DNA of 64,000 nucleotides from Elgaria multicarinata webbii (GCF_023053635.1 NC_086179.1:4788001-4852000), one strand, 5' to 3'. Shown: positions 1 through 45,429, numbered from the stretch's first letter. Made by a program: numbers and translations. The notes: generated from the sequence alone by a model not told the origin.

Positions 1-6
1 TCTAGA

Positions 7-47
7 GTGACCAGATACAAAAGGGAATGACCAGATACAAAAGGGAG
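7..47. repeat. Short direct duplication of a foldback-element end
   Basis: The motif tgaccagatacaaaaggga occurs twice, 21 bp apart. It resembles the internal 'gtgaccagat' junction of the foldback family at 76-399, so this is probably a broken neighbour copy. Confidence 0.35.
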
Positions 48-75
48 GCCAAATGGAGGAACTGGAAGTCTGAAT

Positions 76-399
76 AGGGTGACCCTATGGAAAGGAGGAC
101 AGGGCTCCTGTGACTTTAACAGTTGTACAGAAAAGGGAATTTCAGCAGGGGTCATTTGTATGCATGTAGCACCTGGCGAAATACCCTCTTCATCACAACA
201 GTTAAAGCTGCAGGAGCCCTGCCCTGCCCCCTTTTGCATCTGGTCATGCTAGGCAGGGCTCCTGCAGCTTTGACTGTTGTGATGCGGAGGGAATTTCGCC
301 AGGTGCTGCATGCGTACAAATGACACCTGTTGAAATTCCCTTTTCTACATAACTGTTAAAGATACAGGAGCCCTGCCCTCCTTTTCATACCATCACCCT
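76..399. repeat. Foldback (palindromic MITE-like) element, family 1, copy 1
   Basis: The copy starts agggtgaccctatgg and ends with the near reverse complement, cataccatcaccct. The inner blocks are mirrored as well: 'cagggctcctgtgactttaa' against 'taaagatacaggagccctg', and 'aaagggaatttcagcagg' against 'cctgttgaaattccctttt'. The whole 324 bp is therefore one long inverted repeat with little loop. It has no coding capacity, as expected of a non-autonomous DNA element. The superfamily cannot be set because no target duplication is clear. Confidence 0.7.
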
Positions 400-1628
400 A
401 AGTCTGAGATCATCTGGAATGGTTTTTTTTTTTCATGCATGGGGGAGAAATGCAGAGTTTGGGAGCCCCTTCCATCCCTCCCAGAAGCCGCTTTGAGGAC
501 TGCTGCTTGCATGAGTTAGCGCAGCGTAGCGCTAAGGAGGCTGAGCTGCGAATCAGGAAGCCCCCAGCTGGAGGCTCACCTCTGCCGTGACCCCACGGAG
601 AGGGCTAAAGCAGGTTTTTCTCAGCCTCACTCCCCGTTCCCTGCAGTTGCAGTATGTGGATGATAAAAAATTGGCCTCCCTTCCAGGCTGGAGTGTGTGG
701 ATTGCTTTGAAGCCTTGAAGACACCATTCAAATGCAAAGTTTCGTTGAGATTATTAATGCTAAAAGGCTGCCATCTGGTGGCTTGTAAGACCTGTGTTTG
801 TCACTCAATTCTTCCTGCCTCTTCTGATTTCCTACTCTCCAGTGCTTCTTTACTGCTTTTAGCCATTCTGTTTGCCTTCCTCCCAAGCACTCAGGATGCA
901 ATCCGTGGGCTCCCCATACTTCCTGTTTTATCCTTGCAACAGCTGTGTGTGTGAGAGAGCGTCAGCTAAGAGGGAGGGGCTGGCCTGAGCTCACTGGGTG
1001 ACCTCATAGAGGAAGAGGTATCTGAGCCTCAACTCCTGGCGGTGGCTGTTTGGAATGGCTGCTGTTTGGCAGGGAGAGGTGCAGATCCGTAGGCACCTCT
1101 TGGTTAATAAGGTCGGTCCTGGATGCTCTTGAGGCAAGAAGATTCCAGGGCCGATGTTGTGAGCAGAGGCTATTGAGCAGTGGGGGCGTTCCCTTCTTTA
1201 GTCTTAAACTGGAACGGAAGCGGTGTCTCGTAGATCTAAGGTGAGACCACGCCTCGAACAGAATGATCAGAAATGGCAGCCAGGCCTGCTTGGACAAAGG
1301 GACAAGGGATGCTTTCCCTTTTGGAAATATCAACCACCAATAGCAATGGAGATCTGGTTCTCACCCAACCAGCCTGTAGATGTTTCAGCTAGTGGGCAAC
1401 GGGGGAATGTTTGTGGGGCAGGAAGCAGCATAGGCTGCCGCGCATCTATGACTAACAAGAAATGCTGCTGGATCTTTCGATGAAATGGAAACCCTGGGTT
1501 TGGTCTGAAAAAGCTTACTAGGCTATTCATACCGTTTAGGAACTTCCTGCTTGGGTACAATTCTGAGAAACGTGTTGTGGGGGACTAGAGTTCAGAGGAA
1601 ACACCTTTTGGAATGGCAGAATCTCATT
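400..1628. other. Single-copy-looking intergenic DNA with possible splice signals
   Basis: No repeat family was recognised. On the plus strand a good pyrimidine tract and acceptor end at about 645 (cgttccctgcag) and a strong donor lies at 1240/1241 (ctaag|gtgaga). Between 1073 and 1240 one frame is open (it includes GVPFFSLKLERKRC) but matches nothing I know. These could be exons of a plus-strand gene (TASOR2 is the syntenic expectation) or chance. Confidence 0.3.
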
Positions 1629-1711
1629 GGCCCTGTTCAGAAGACACCTTAAACCACAGTGGTTAAAGGCTAAGATACACCGTGGTTTAAGGTGTCTTCT
1701 GAACAGGGACA
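1629..1711. repeat. Short hairpin MITE of the 'TTCAGAAGACACC' family
   Basis: Arms gccctgttcagaagacacc and ggtgtcttctgaacaggg are exact reverse complements around a loop containing ccacagtgg and ccgtgg. The same terminus occurs at 53036-53208 and a related one at 49419-49791. Confidence 0.7.
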
Positions 1712-1746
1712 GTCTATTGCTCTAGTGCTGGAGTTGTCAAGTTGTT

Positions 1747-2051
1747 AGGGTGACCATATGAAACAGAGGACAGGGCTCCTGTATCTTTAACAGTTGTATT
1801 GAAAAGGGCATTTCAGCAGGTGTCATTTGTATATATGGGGAACCTGGGGAAATTCCCTCTTCATCACAACAGTTAAAGCTGCCGGTGTCCTGCCCTCTTT
1901 TAAATCTGGTCACTCTAATATAGCTCCTGCAGCTTTAACTGTTGTGATGAAGAGGGAATTTCACCATATATACAAATGACACCTGCTGAAATTCCCTTTT
2001 CTATGCAACTGTTATACAGGAGCCCTGTCCTCCTTTTCATAGGGTCACCCT
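1747..2051. repeat. Foldback element, family 1, copy 2
   Basis: It begins agggtgaccatatgaaa and ends ttttcatagggtcaccct. Its arms match copy 1, including the mirrored 'gaattccctcttcatcacaa' and 'gatgaagagggaattt' blocks. The centre carries 'ctggtcactctaatatagct'. No open frame is conserved with the other copies. Confidence 0.75.
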
Positions 2052-2204
2052 ATAAGTTGTGGCCTCCGGTATGTTTGGCCTACAAGTTGCCCACCCTAGT
2101 GCTAGAAGGCGGCATGCTACTAAAACAGGGTAGGCGCTGCATTTTTTCACAGCCTCTCCTTCCAGACCTTTAGCAGTTAGATGTTCACCACTTCTTTTTT
2201 GCAG

Positions 2205-2503
2205 CTTCTCAGCATATCTTGAATGGTCCTAACCGTGGCTGGTTTCCCTTTATTTCAGAAAACCAAGATGGATGCCTTTCTGACCCTTTAACACAGAACA
2301 AACCTCTTTTCTGTTTTCTCTCTCAAAATCCTTGGAGACACATCCTCGGAGGCACATGCACAATAAAAGCTGCCCATGCAGCCACAACGGAATATATATT
2401 CTTTTTAATTTCCACTCCTCCTCCCTTGAATAGAACGGTAGCCGTTTTATTTAAGCTCTGCAGAGAAGACTTCTCTTTATTTAACCACAATGTGGTTATA
2501 TAA
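2205..2503 (+). CDS. Candidate terminal coding exon of an unidentified plus-strand gene
   Basis: A strong acceptor (cttctttttt gcag, ending at 2204) opens a frame that stays open for about 100 codons to a stop near 2503. It contains NGPNRGWFPFISENQDG and is followed by AT-rich DNA with poly(A) signals. I do not recognise the peptide. A second acceptor (ccctttatttcag, ending near 2257) would use another frame and give a ten-codon tail, KTKMDAFLTL. In human the gene tail-to-tail with GDI2 is TASOR2, so its last exon is expected hereabouts. That is a positional argument only, and the frame could be fortuitous. Confidence 0.25.
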
Positions 2504-3130
2504 AGGAAAATGTATTTTTAATGTTCTCAGTTGTCTTGACTAGAAGAAAGCATTTAAAGTATGATTGTGAAGCTAAATAGAACGATCATAGGAAAAAATA
2601 AATAACCCTGTTTACTTGAAGGTTTAGAAATCAGTCCATTTAAGCCAGTTTTGCAGACAAGGTACATAACGGCCTCACTCCAACTAGAAGTTTTCCTCTT
2701 CAAGCTACGTTACCACCAATGCTTTTGCACAGCTCCCATTCATTTTAGCAGAGCTTGTGAAGGATGACCCCCAGGTGGATTGTGACAGGTGTACTTGAAT
2801 CTCAAACATCTTAGGGTCCTGAAGTTTTTTGTACATCAAAACCAATATTTGATGTTCCTGTGCAATGAACGTTACCTTTCAAGTTTTTCTTTTTTGCTGA
2901 TGGGTATTATTAACTAGTAATGAATAGAACTTTCTCCTCTTGTAGATAGCATGGTTTGAAATCTGGAATTGGGCTTCCTTCCTTTTGACAAGTCTATTTA
3001 TGGTATTGCAATAAAGGGTTTCACTAAATTGCAGCACTAATAAAAGCAAACCTTGTAAGATACCGTGCATATCTCTTTGGAGACTTTTTTTTGTAACTAA
3101 TCTTTATAAATAAAGGTGACTAAAAATGTG
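2504..3130 (+). other. AT-rich, 3'-UTR-like stretch
   Basis: No repeat family was recognised. AATAAA occurs at about 2361, about 3009 and 3109, consistent with the untranslated end of a plus-strand gene whose last coding exon may be at 2205-2503. It has not been tested against transcripts. Confidence 0.3.
3109..3114 (+). terminator. Candidate poly(A) signal AATAAA
   Basis: The context is tttataaataaaggtgac, followed by a T/G-containing stretch (aaatgtgttagcctgacttg). It is the last AATAAA before the CR1 block at 3418, so it is the best placed end for the putative plus-strand transcript. Confidence 0.3.
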
Positions 3131-3417
3131 TTAGCCTGACTTGGTGTAGATGCTCAGATTATTCAAGATGGTGGAAACACCTGCAGACTCCAAAACCAGG
3201 TGAATGGGCAATGAAATGGTCAGTGTGGTGGAATGCAAGTCAGCGTCAAGTGACTCATGTTGGGGTAAAAATAAATAAATCCTAACTTCACCTGTACACT
3301 GATGGGATCAGGGCTGGCTTTTGACTCACCAGGAAAGTTTGTGTGGTCAATAGCTTAATGAAAACATCAATTGAGTGTGCAGCGGCTGTGGAAAAGGTAA
3401 GTTCTGGAGGAGGAATT

Positions 3418-3945
3418 ATAGAATCATAGAATAGCAGAGCTGGAAGGGGCCTACAAGGCCATCGAGTCCAACCCCCTGCTCAATGCAGGAATCCACCCTA
3501 AAGCATCCCTGACAGACAGTTGTCGAGCTGCCTCTTGAAGGCCTCTAGGGTGGGAGAGCCCACCACCTCCCTTGGTAACTGGTTCCATTGTCATACTGCT
3601 CTAACAGTCAGGAAGTTTTTCCTGATGTCCAGCTGGAATCTGGCTTCCTTTAACTTGAGCCCGTTATTCCGTGTCCTGCATTCTGGGAGGATGGAGAAGA
3701 GATCCTGGCCCTCCTCTGTGTGACAACCTTTTAAGTCTTTGAAGAATGCTATCATGTCTCCCCTCCATCTTCTCTTCTCCAGGCTAAACATGCCCAGTTC
3801 TTTCAGTCGCTCTTCATAGGGCTTTGTTTCCAGACCTCTGATCATCCTGGTTGCCCTCCTCTGACCACGCTCCAGCTTGTCTGCATCCTTCTTGAATTGC
3901 GGAGCCCAGAACTGGACGCAATACTCTAGATGAGGCCTAACCAGG
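3418..3945 (-). mobile_element. CR1 LINE 3' end, truncated (subfamily A)
   Basis: Read on the minus strand it encodes the C-terminal part of CR1 reverse transcriptase ([47 protein letters not shown]). It ends in the family 3' tail, whose plus-strand form is aatcatagaatagcagagc. The 5' truncation lies inside the protein, the usual CR1 dead-on-arrival form. The frame is open over about 136 codons. Confidence 0.93.
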
Positions 3946-4009
3946 GCCGAATTATTCGGAAAGCGATTGAAAACCAGCCTGCCAGAATCATACATGTCCA
4001 TATATAGAT

Positions 4010-4208
4010 ATGGAATCAGTTACCTAGGGAGGTATGGAACCAGTGACCTAGGGAGGTTGTGGGCTCTCCCACACTAGAGGCCTTCAAGAGGCAGCTGGAC
4101 AGCCATCTGTCAGGGATGCTTTAGGGTGGATTCCTGCATTGAGCAGGGGGTTGGACTCCATGGCCTTGCAGGCCCCTTCCAACTCTGCTATTCTATGATT
4201 CTATGATC
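4010..4208 (+). mobile_element. CR1 LINE 3' tail, opposite orientation
   Basis: It carries cctagggaggttgtgggctc through to the terminal ctattctatgattctatg. It lies head-to-head with the copy at 3418-3945, with only about 65 bp between the two 5' breaks. A 24-bp piece around cctagggaggt is duplicated at its 5' end. Confidence 0.9.
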
Positions 4209-5629
4209 TACTTAAGCATAACCATCTTAAGAGCAGCCCTGCTTGATAACTACTTCCAAAGTCTCTATTGCCGACCAACAGACAGTTTTAACTGTATGAC
4301 ACCTGTGTTCTAGCACAACCTCAAGGAGCATTTGGGAACATCAGAGTGCACCCTGCAATATTCATGGAACTCCCCCCCAACTTTCCCTGGACAGCTGCCA
4401 CAAGCTAAGCCGGTCTCCCTTGTAAGCAGTACAAAAGTGACAAAGCTGCTTTATATGGAATCGGATAATATTGCCCTAGATGGGCTAGTAGGTCTGACTG
4501 GCAGTGACTTTCCAAAGCCCCACACCCAAGCCTCTGCCAATCTTCCTACTGGAAGAATCAGGGAGGGAACCGTGACCCTCTTACAAGTAAAACGTGTGCT
4601 GTAGCACTAAGATACGTGGTCATCAAACAGCCACCCCAGTGCTGCTTTTTCCCATTACACCAGGAGGAGTTTGGGTCTTTCTTGAAAACCGAATTACTGG
4701 GTGGCGGAGAAGAGGAAGAGAAATGGGTGGGTGGGAGAGTGGCAGTCCCACCCACTGCAGGTAGAGAAGCAGCCTTGGGGGTGTTGGGGTTGCTGCTCAC
4801 CACCCCTGCTGTAGATAGTTCCTGGGCTTGCACCAATCCTAGGACCTGACTTAAACCACTCAGTGCATAGTAGCGATAGGCCCTATTTACTCTTAAACTG
4901 AAGTCAGCTTACAATCCTTACTTGCTGGGAGTTTCTCATGCACAGGGCAGAACTGTAGCCCCTGAACTACTAGAGGGACCCCTGTGTATTTGCATATTTA
5001 GCTTTACTCTTGTTTCCTTTGACCCGTTGGCAGAAGTAATTTCTTTAGGGCAGGGACATCTCTATTTTGGGATGTTAGAAAAGGCTCCAAACACTGGTGG
5101 CACTATAACGCACCCCACTACTTTTTGCTTGATATCTGAGGCTAATACCCAAACTACCTGTCCACACCAAAGGCAACCTCTAGTAATTACTCTCCCTCTA
5201 CCCACACTTTGCGTCAGGTTGCAGCTGCTTTGAAAGATGCACATCCCTGCCTCCCAAAGTTTGACTTCTATTACCCAAAATACATTTCGAGGGTTACACA
5301 AAACATGTAGGAAACACCTGCCTTCAGTGCCGGCCTGCTGAGAGTCCTGGCTCTACCCATACGAGCTTGATTGGAGTGCAGCCCAGCGTCTGCCTGCCAG
5401 GCAAGTATGATTCTTGCAGAAGGCACGATATTCTGTTTTCATCATATACAGCGTTGAACGCTGAACTCCAAAAGAGGAACTTCAGTTACTGGAGAACCAG
5501 ATTGCATAAACTGGTTTCAGAGGTATTGCAAGCTGCAATTTCTTGGTGGGGACCCTGGAAATTACGACAAATCGCTTCACGGAATTCTCACTTCCCATGC
5601 TAATGAATTCTTTGTAAGAGGTAACGACT
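4209..5629. other. Intergenic DNA, mostly unassigned
   Basis: Apart from a degraded SINE at 4440-4530, nothing is supported here. Open frames at 4332-4604 and 4922-5233 show no recognisable domain. Confidence 0.4.
4440..4530 (-). mobile_element. Degraded tRNA-derived SINE fragment
   Basis: aaagctgctttatatggaat, ccctagatgggctag and tctgactggcagtgactttc match, in reverse orientation, the 3' half of a common reptile tRNA-SINE (…GAGCTAGATGGACC…GGCAGCTTCCTAT). A second relic of this family is at 14605-14715. Confidence 0.5.
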
Positions 5630-5635
5630 AGGGCT

Positions 5636-6330
5636 GTGCTCCGCTTCTCCTCGGACCGGAGAAGCAGAAGCAGATCGGGGTGCTTCGCCTCCCCTTAAGG
5701 CGGAGGTGAAGAGGATTGGGGGAGCAGCGGAGCGGATCAAGGTGAAGGCGGATCCTTCGCTTCGATCCGGAGCTCCGCAAAAAAAGTAAGGGGGGGGTTA
5801 CTTGGCCCTGCTGCTGCCCGTGCGGCGACAGCAGCAGAGCCAGGTAAGGGGGCAAGGGGGGTCTTACTTGCATCTTTCCGCAGTCCCACAGCTACTTCAA
5901 CTGAGCCCGAGGACTCAAACAGGAAGACCAGGCTCGGGCTCAGTTGAAGCAGCCGCGGGACTGCGGACGCAGGTAAGGGGGAGGAGGGGGGGTTTACCTG
6001 GCCCTGCCGCCTCCGCCGCCTGTGCGACGATTGTGGCAGAGCCAGGTAAGGGGGCAAGGGGGAGGGGGGTCTTACCTGCATCTGTCCGCGGTCCCGCAGC
6101 TGCTTCAACTGAGCCTGAGGACTCAAACAGGAAGACCAAGCCGCAAGCGGGGCCTACAGTTCCTGGTTAGCTGCAGGCTCTAGTAAAGCTGGCGCCGGGC
6201 CAGGCCGGACGCAGGTAAGGGGGAGGGGGGCTTTACCTGGTGCTGCCCCCCGCTGCTGCGGAGCTCCGATTCGGAGCCAGATTTCCGCAGTGGAACAGAG
6301 CGGACCCTAGGTGGATCAAGGCGGGGCGGA
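5636..6330. repeat. GC-rich composite of tandem and inverted repeats
   Basis: A block of about 65 bp beginning gtcttacttgcatc at 5861 recurs at 6069 (gtcttacctgcatctgtccg). The segment gcagagccaggtaaggggg recurs about 202 bp apart (5834 and 6036). Between them, 5932-5978 holds the inverted form (ctcagttgaagcagccgcgg). The outer ends pair 'ggagctccg' at about 5769 with 'ggagctccgattcggagc' at 6259. Open frames on both strands are low-complexity Pro/Ala/Ser/Gly readings and are not taken as genes. Confidence 0.65.
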
Positions 6331-7281
6331 GCAGGCCCGATTCACAATTTGCGAATCTGGAAGAGAAGAGGATCGGGGCCCTAGTAATGACCACTAACTT
6401 GCTCTCTTCTAGTGTAAAACCGGGAGCATACGTGCAACCTTAAAAATGTGTTCGGGCTGCTAGGATGATGTCTAGAAGAGAAGCATAAGCCAGGAGCATA
6501 ATGACAAAGCAGTCGCGCATTGGACGGCAGACTAGTACTGGCAGAAACAGCTACAAATTGCCCATTAAATTCCCAAGGGTTTATTTGTGCCACCCCCCTT
6601 TTAGGTGCCCCCCAGCGTTTCTGCTCATTTGTGCGTCATCACACAGGGTTTGGAAGGTGCATGGAGTGCCCTCTGATGAAAGGAGGCTGGTGTATGGTCC
6701 TGATCCTGCATACTTGCAGCACTTTAGAGCCCCCCCTCCTTTGTCAGGGAGATGCTGGAAGCACTAAAAGCCCCTGTAATTTTACCCCACCTCTCTCTTC
6801 CCTCGCTGGGATATTGTGGAAGGTTAAAACACGCTGCTGCAATGTTGTCAATGGGTGAAACAGCGCCACAGCTGGGGTGGGAAGACTGCAGCAGGAGAGG
6901 GGGCCGGTGAACAGTCGCTTGTTTGTCTGATCGTGGGAGGGATTACTAGTTTATTTTCAAAATAAGCTACTGTATTTTTATTAACCCACCATGCTTAAAA
7001 TGCCATCCGACATTTCTCTCCCTCCCAACTACACGCACAATGATTTATTTGTCTGCCGTACAATCTTGAAACCTCCCTGGCACCCCTGTAAGATCTGAAC
7101 ACCCCAGATTGAGCTTGTTCTGATACATGGAAAGTCCTCAGTTTTCTAGTTCTACTTCTGCCGCTCCAGAAGCACACATTTAGAACCAGGAGCTGGATGC
7201 TGTACAATTGCACTAAGTTTCCTTTAGCGTGCCTGATTGACCTTTGCTCACACTCAAAATGCAGTATTTAATGAGGGTGTC
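6331..7281. other. Intergenic DNA without recognised features
   Basis: No coding or repeat signature could be supported. Short frames at 6501-6858 have no recognisable domains. Confidence 0.4.
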
Positions 7282-8205
7282 TGTCCTGGGCTGAGCCCAT
7301 GGTCCCTTTAAGAGAACATCTTTTGCTTCATCCCAGGGAGAGGGAGAGGGGTTTCTTGTGTCTGAAAAGGGAGTAGCAAGCGAAACACCAAGGCTGCGCT
7401 GGGCGAGAAGCGCCTGGCGTCTGATAACGCCTCCCCGGGCTGGTACCGGGGGGGGGGGGGGGGAGAGAGAGAGTAACAAGTTGCAGCTGTGCAATGTCTG
7501 GGAGCATTCCCCCCTCCCTTTGGGAGAGGTGTGGGTTGCTATGGGGTTTCTGTCAAGGTGGATCTGGTGACAAGGGGGTCCCAGAAAGGGATAAAAAGCC
7601 TAGACACCCAAGGGTCCGGTCTCTTTTCCTGTGGGTGTCAGGAGTCCAGTGTGTGCGTGGCGAGTTAGAGCATCCAGGCCGGGCCGGCTGGATGGCGGAA
7701 GCTCCATACGGCCGCTGAGGGAAGGCGTTCTAATTCAAGTGGCGTAAAGCCAAGTCGGAGTGAGCAACAAAGGCGTTGAGTCGCAGAGTTAAATGTTTGT
7801 TATGTTTTAGTTCAGGTTTGGGTACAAGTGGGCAAGGGGCCTTGCTGGAGTTATGGCTGGTGGGTGGTTAAAGTGGGGAGCGAGTGCGAATTTAATTGAC
7901 TTGAGCGTGTGAAGGGGGAGGGGGAGGTATTAGTCCCTGCTGTCCTAAGTGTGTCATTCCTTTGTCCATGTTTTCCCCCAAAACCTCTTACGTGTTTGCC
8001 TTAATGTATGGCCCCTTATGGAAGTGTGTAGTGTGAAGAATAAAAGTGTGTGGTCCCTATCTCCAGAGTGTGGAGTTGTTTCCTTGAGAACCCAGACCCT
8101 AAAGGGTTAACAAGCGGCAGTGAAGGGGCGTGTGTCTGGGCTGGCTGAGTCAGACCCCCCTTTCTCTGGCTGGGGAATCACTGAGCCAAACCAAGCGATT
8201 CCACC
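7282..8205 (+). mobile_element. Probable solo LTR of an old retroviral or LTR element (fossil)
   Basis: The segment of about 0.92 kb starts tgtcctgggctgagcc and ends near gcgattccacca. It has LTR-style architecture: a GC-rich U3-like part, a TATA-like gggataaaaagcc at about 7588 and an AATAAA at about 8039, the last followed by a GT-rich stretch. No internal gag, pol or env region flanks it, so it is a lone LTR. It appears to interrupt foldback copy 3: 'gagggtg' lies on its left and 'gtgaccatatga' on its right, with a near-match target duplication (gtgtc/gtgac). The family is not identified. Confidence 0.5.
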
Positions 8206-8207
8206 AC

Positions 8208-8429
8208 TGTGACCATATGAAAAGGAAGACAAAGCTCCTGTATCTTTAACAGTTTAACAGCTCTGCCCTCTTGTATTTGGTCACTCTAGTATAACTCCTG
8301 CAGCTTTAACAGTTGTGACGAAGAGGGAATTTCACCAGGTGCTGCATGCATGCAAATGACACCTGCTGAAATTTCCTTTTCTACGCAACTGTTAAAGATA
8401 CAGGAGCCCACTTTCCATAGGGTCACCCT
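8208..8429. repeat. Foldback element, family 1, copy 3 (shortened)
   Basis: gtgaccatatgaaaagg at the left and catagggtcaccct at the right, with mirrored arms as in copies 1 and 2. The middle of the left arm is deleted. Its first bases seem to have been separated by the LTR at 7282-8205. Confidence 0.65.
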
Positions 8430-8556
8430 ATGATAACAGTGCAATCCCATTGCCACTCCCCTAAAAGTTAAGTGCCACTTAACCCAATGGTGCTTACTTT
8501 TAAGTAGGTATGTAGAAGACTGCACCTCTTAAAGCTTTTTTGAAGATATTCTACAG

Positions 8557-8640
8557 GCACAAACCTATGCATGGCTGGCTGGTGCATGCTGGGAATTGCA
8601 GGACTTCTTTTATGTCTAAACACGCTTAAGTTTGCACCCT
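8557..8640. repeat. Hairpin MITE, 'CCTATGCATG' family
   Basis: gcacaaacctatgcatg at the left and the aging complement aacacgcttaagtttgcacc at the right surround tgctgggaattgcaggact. Better preserved relatives are at 32826-32953 and 60978-61074. Confidence 0.45.
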
Positions 8641-8644
8641 ACAT

Positions 8645-8697
8645 CTGTTAAGAATAAAGATACAGGAGCCCTGCCCTTCTTTCCATAAGGTCACCCT
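8645..8697. repeat. Foldback element, family 1, right-end fragment
   Basis: aaagatacaggagccctgcc and ataaggtcaccct match the right terminus of copies 1-3. Confidence 0.55.
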
Positions 8698-9744
8698 AAT
8701 TTAACTCAGCTCAGTTGCTAGTTTTGTGCCTTCCAACAGCACAGTGCAGTTTGTCTCAGTTCCTCTGAAGCAACGTGCTGTAAAAACTGCTTTCCTGCCG
8801 TGCTGCGGCTCTCTACTCTGAGTAGGCGGGGTGGTGTCTGCCTTGCACAGGCTGGTAATTGGAACGCAGATGTTGCCACTATTAAGAAAAGCGGTGTTGG
8901 GGGCCTTCCAACTGCAACTTTATAGGAAGTATTGAAGTTCCTGCTGTTTCCTGCACTGTCTAGGCTTCTCTAATAGGGCTGGTATTGCTAGAGTAGAGGA
9001 GTCAGGGCAGTAACAAGCAGGGCCGTGTGTCAGAGGCAGTTCCCGGGCGTAGAACATCCTCTGCCTCTACTGGCCTCCAAAAGGAAGAGCTGCCACGAGG
9101 ATAGCAGCTTGGCCTGCCCCTTAGTCATGAGGTTTCTATAATTCACAAGCAGCTTTTGCACATGGGGGGGGGGGGGGAGGAGAGGAAGCGGTGATGATTT
9201 CCCTGGGCATCATCAGATTTTCCCTGGAACATCTGCAGGGAGAACCAGATGTTGCCACAGCAACACTTCGGCAGCACGTCCCTCCTCCATTTCTTTCCCC
9301 ATTTTGAGATTCTGCTAAGGAATGGGCGGCAGCCACACGGGGACTCAAAGCCCGCAGGGGGGGGGAGACGTGCCAGCCTCGACCTCGAGACCATCTTCTC
9401 TAGGGAACCAACCAGACCTCGGGCGAATGTCTGCTACCGCCAACGACTGCAAGGCGTAGCCGTAGCACCTTCCGCAAGCCGACCGGGTGGATGAAGAGTG
9501 AATCAGACCACAGCACAGAACTTTTTGTTTCCAGAAGTTGGCTTTACTTGGCAGTACAGAAGTCATCTGGAGCCTTTTCCAGACAGGACCCCAGGCTCCG
9601 TCAAATCAATACTGCAGTGCAGTTTGGTCCACCCGAGAAGCCAGACGAGGTACGCCGGGGGGAGGGGGGGCAAGGGGAGGGGGGGGGAAGAAAAGAAATG
9701 AAGATACTTGCACACACCTTGCCTGCTTTGGAGTTTCGTTCTTG
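8698..9744. other. Intergenic spacer downstream of GDI2
   Basis: It contains a poly(G) run near 9165-9178 and ordinary sequence. The many short overlapping frames at 9136-9566 on both strands are not supported as genes. Confidence 0.4.
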
Positions 9745-10463
9745 CACCAAGTTTTTTTTTTCCTTTTTATTATTAGTATCGCTTTTAAAACACAAAAAGC
9801 CTTGTGGCACAGTTGTGTCCTAACAGATGTAAACGGTTTGAGAAGCTTTTAGTAAAGGGGGGGGGGGAGGCGCTTAAAGGAGGAGGAGAGCACTGGGTAA
9901 AAACCCTACTGTGTGGCTACAGTTGCTGTGGGCTTTGGCCATGATGCAGCTCGCCATGAATTTAAGACGAGATGAGAAGGGGCTGCTTGGGATGAGCTCC
10001 CGCCCCCCCAAGAGGGAGGGGGCAAGGTTGAAAGACGAAAGATGGACAGGAGGGGACCTGTCCCTTTCACTGAATCAGACCCACAGAGGGCTACAAAGTT
10101 TCAGATAAAGGTAACAGGAGGTGTGTGGGGGTTTTTTTTGGCTTGCACCCTCCACAGCTAGGTCAGCGAGAGAAATTTAATGTCTGCTTATCCTTAAGTT
10201 AGCAACAGTTAGGAGTCAGGAGTGTCAGTATCCGCCAATTTTGACACAGCAACCTTGTTTAAAGAATAATTAACACATGATTATATCCAAAGAGGGAAGG
10301 AGCATTTTTTTTACCAGTGCAGGACTCTTTCAATCTCAGAGATATGATTACAAAAAAAGCAGGCCTTACAATATTGAACTTCGTACGGTGCTCGCTCAAG
10401 TTCCTCTGTGCATAAACACCGACACCAGCCAATTTAGAACTAACTTAAGACTTAAAAGCACCG
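9745..10463 (-). other. GDI2: GDI2 3' untranslated region (inferred)
   Basis: This is the sequence between the GDI2 stop and the first AATAAA on the minus strand, about 0.7 kb, with no interrupting repeat. The boundary is inferred from the poly(A) signal, not from transcripts. Confidence 0.55.
9766..9771 (-). terminator. GDI2: GDI2 poly(A) signal (candidate)
   Basis: The plus strand reads TTTATT, which is AATAAA on the minus strand. I saw no other AATAAA between it and the stop codon, and a T/G-containing stretch (cttggtgcaagaacg) follows. Confidence 0.5.
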
Positions 10464-45217
<34,754 letters not shown>

Positions 45218-45429
45218 GGCGTCGGCGAAGAGGCGTCGGCGTCGGCTGCTGGGGCAGGGCCGGGGCTCCGGGCTGCGGGGCCTGGCTGCGGCGTCGGGGG
45301 GACGGCTGCAGCGGCGCGGGGGCGGCTGCGGGGCCGGGGGCGGCTGCAGGAGGGGCGGCGGCGGCTGTCGAGGGCGGCCGCAGCAGCTTGCGCTCGGCCA
45401 GGAGGAGGAGCAGAAAATGGAGGCGCCGC

